Assembly: GCF_018417535.1 (NCBI RefSeq)
Contig: NZ_CP070977.1
Location: forward strand, 2,418,001 to 2,482,000
Reading direction: 5' to 3'
Length of the DNA stretch: 64,000 nucleotides
Source of the DNA: Burkholderia pyrrocinia
Lineage (GTDB): Bacteria; Pseudomonadota; Gammaproteobacteria; Burkholderiales; Burkholderiaceae
The translations under genes were made by a program, and so were the position numbers. The notes beneath the pieces are model-generated. The model was not told the origin of the DNA. It saw nothing but the letters and a program-made list of their open reading frames with translations, and made no database searches. This document shows positions 63,005 through 64,000 of the stretch, piece after piece; positions within the stretch are counted from its first letter, which is position 1, and each line of letters starts with the position of its first letter.

Positions 63005-64000
63005 TTACTTCGACGCGAGCCCCATCTCCTCGCGCACCTTCGACACGTTGTCGCGCGTCGCGAGCATGCCCGTCGTCAGGGTCAGCGCCGGCGGTGCCTT
63101 GCCCTGCGTGATCCACGTGTACATCAGGTCCGAGGTTTCCTCGCCGTGGCGCTTCGGGCTGATGATCACGGTACCGTAGAAGCCCGTCGGCTGCGGCTTC
63201 TTGAACTCGCTCAACGCCGAGTCGGAACCGCCGATGCCGATGCCGATCATGTTGTCCGCCTTGAAGCCGCGTCCTTCCGCCGCGCGCACCGCGCCGAGCA
63301 CGGCCTCGTCGTTCAGGCCGTACGCGACCCAGTGCTTGAACTGCGGGTTCTTCGTGAGCGCGATGTTCGCCGCGTTGAACGCGTTCTCGGTGTCGGTCTT
63401 CGCCTGCGGCGCCGCGATCACGTTCGCCTTCGGAAAGCCCGCGGCCACCAGCGCGTCGGTCGCGCCGCTCGTGCGGTCGTGCGCGGTCGGCAACTGCTCG
63501 TAGGTGATGTCGATCGCGCCGACGTCCTTCATGTCCCAGCCGCGCTTCTTGATCTCGGCCGCGATGCCGTCGCCGACCTGCTTGCCGATGTTGTACGCGG
63601 AAATCCCCATGTGCGGCACCGCTTCGATCGGCTTGCCCGCGCCGTCGACGAGGCGGTCGTCGACCGTCATCATCTTCAGGTTGTGCGACTTCGCCTTCGC
63701 GACGATGCCCGGCCCGAGCTTCACGTCGGGCGTGCAGATGATGAAGCCCTGCGCCTTCTGCGCGGACAGGTTGTCGATCGCGCTCATCACCTTCTCGCCC
63801 GACGGTGCGCCGATCTTCACGAGCGTGAAGCCCTTCTGTTTCGCCGCCGTCTCGGCGAACTTCCACTCGTCCTGGAACCACGGCTCTTCCGGCTGCTTCA
63901 CCAGAAAGCCGATCTTGACCGGGTCGGCCGCGTGCGCAACCGGGCTCCCCATCACCACCGCGGCCGCGGCGGCCAGCGTTACGAACGTTCTGCGTTTCAT
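63005..64000 (-). CDS. araF: L-arabinose-binding protein AraF
   Basis: The 331-residue periplasmic receptor has signal peptide [20 protein letters not shown], cut after AHA near residue 24. The mature part opens [23 protein letters not shown], nearly the same as E. coli AraF, and contains [14 protein letters not shown] and [11 protein letters not shown] segments. The start coincides with the last base of the window, but the signal peptide is complete, so the gene is probably whole. It is first in araF-araG-araH-dehydrogenase-epimerase; the promoter lies outside. Confidence 0.94.
   Translation of the reverse strand: MKRRTFVTLAAAAAVVMGSPVAHAADPVKIGFLVKQPEEPWFQDEWKFAETAAKQKGFTLVKIGAPSGEKVMSAIDNLSAQKAQGFIICTPDVKLGPGIVAKAKSHNLKMMTVDDRLVDGAGKPIEAVPHMGISAYNIGKQVGDGIAAEIKKRGWDMKDVGAIDITYEQLPTAHDRTSGATDALVAAGFPKANVIAAPQAKTDTENAFNAANIALTKNPQFKHWVAYGLNDEAVLGAVRAAEGRGFKADNMIGIGIGGSDSALSEFKKPQPTGFYGTVIISPKRHGEETSDLMYTWITQGKAPPALTLTTGMLATRDNVSKVREEMGLASK

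Overview
This is a high-GC window in which nearly every base is coding. Gene content points to a betaproteobacterium of the genus Burkholderia, most likely the large chromosome of a B. cepacia complex type strain. The reasons are the gltIJKL aspartate/glutamate importer beside gdhA, the leuS-lptE-holA-proA block, fur next to bamE, and a very large ESPR-type autotransporter. The genus is an inference from gene order and protein style; no database was searched. No rRNA, tRNA, CRISPR array, insertion sequence or phage gene was seen.

Layout. 0-2 kb: the 5' part of pyrC and a class II glutamine amidotransferase. 2.3-7.6 kb: a 1754-residue autotransporter behind an unusually AT-rich upstream region. 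7.6-13.5 kb: gltIJKL with an internal terminator, gdhA and a LysR regulator. 13.7-19.5 kb: purB, a PuuB-like amine oxidase with a divergent TetR regulator, and gluconate kinase and permease. 19.7-23.4 kb: the Entner-Doudoroff genes eda and edd, with a divergent HexR-type regulator and two matching palindromes. 23.4-32.9 kb: a long leftward run (hemJ, proA, holA, lptE, leuS, an ExbD/ExbB pair, dapB, bamE), with fur divergent at its head.

33.5-37.4 kb: ureidoglycolate lyase, allantoicase and a DctA-type carrier, with a divergent FadR/GntR regulator and two operators. 37.5-39.9 kb: a LysR/MFS pair. 40-45.5 kb: an idonate/gluconate-like catabolic cluster with its LysR regulator. 45.6-49.8 kb: gap, tkt and a SpeE-like aminopropyltransferase. 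50-52.5 kb: a VOC protein, rsmE and a barnase/barstar-type pair. 52.6-52.8 kb: a candidate small RNA with its own terminator. 52.9-58.3 kb: maeB, thiL, pgpA, pncC and pyrF. 58.4-64 kb: an L-arabinose importer (araFGH) with a sugar dehydrogenase and an aldose epimerase broken by one in-frame amber codon.

The recurring theme is sugar-acid and central carbon metabolism. The idonate-like cluster could deliver gluconate, gntT/gntK import and phosphorylate it, and edd/eda split 6-phosphogluconate to pyruvate and glyceraldehyde 3-phosphate, which gap and maeB process further. Several of these units carry a divergent regulator with a clear palindrome in the shared promoter region. The least explained items are the structured RNA near 52.7 kb, the repeat arrays upstream of leuS and of the VOC gene, the terminator between gltI and gltJ, and the nonsense codon in the arabinose operon.
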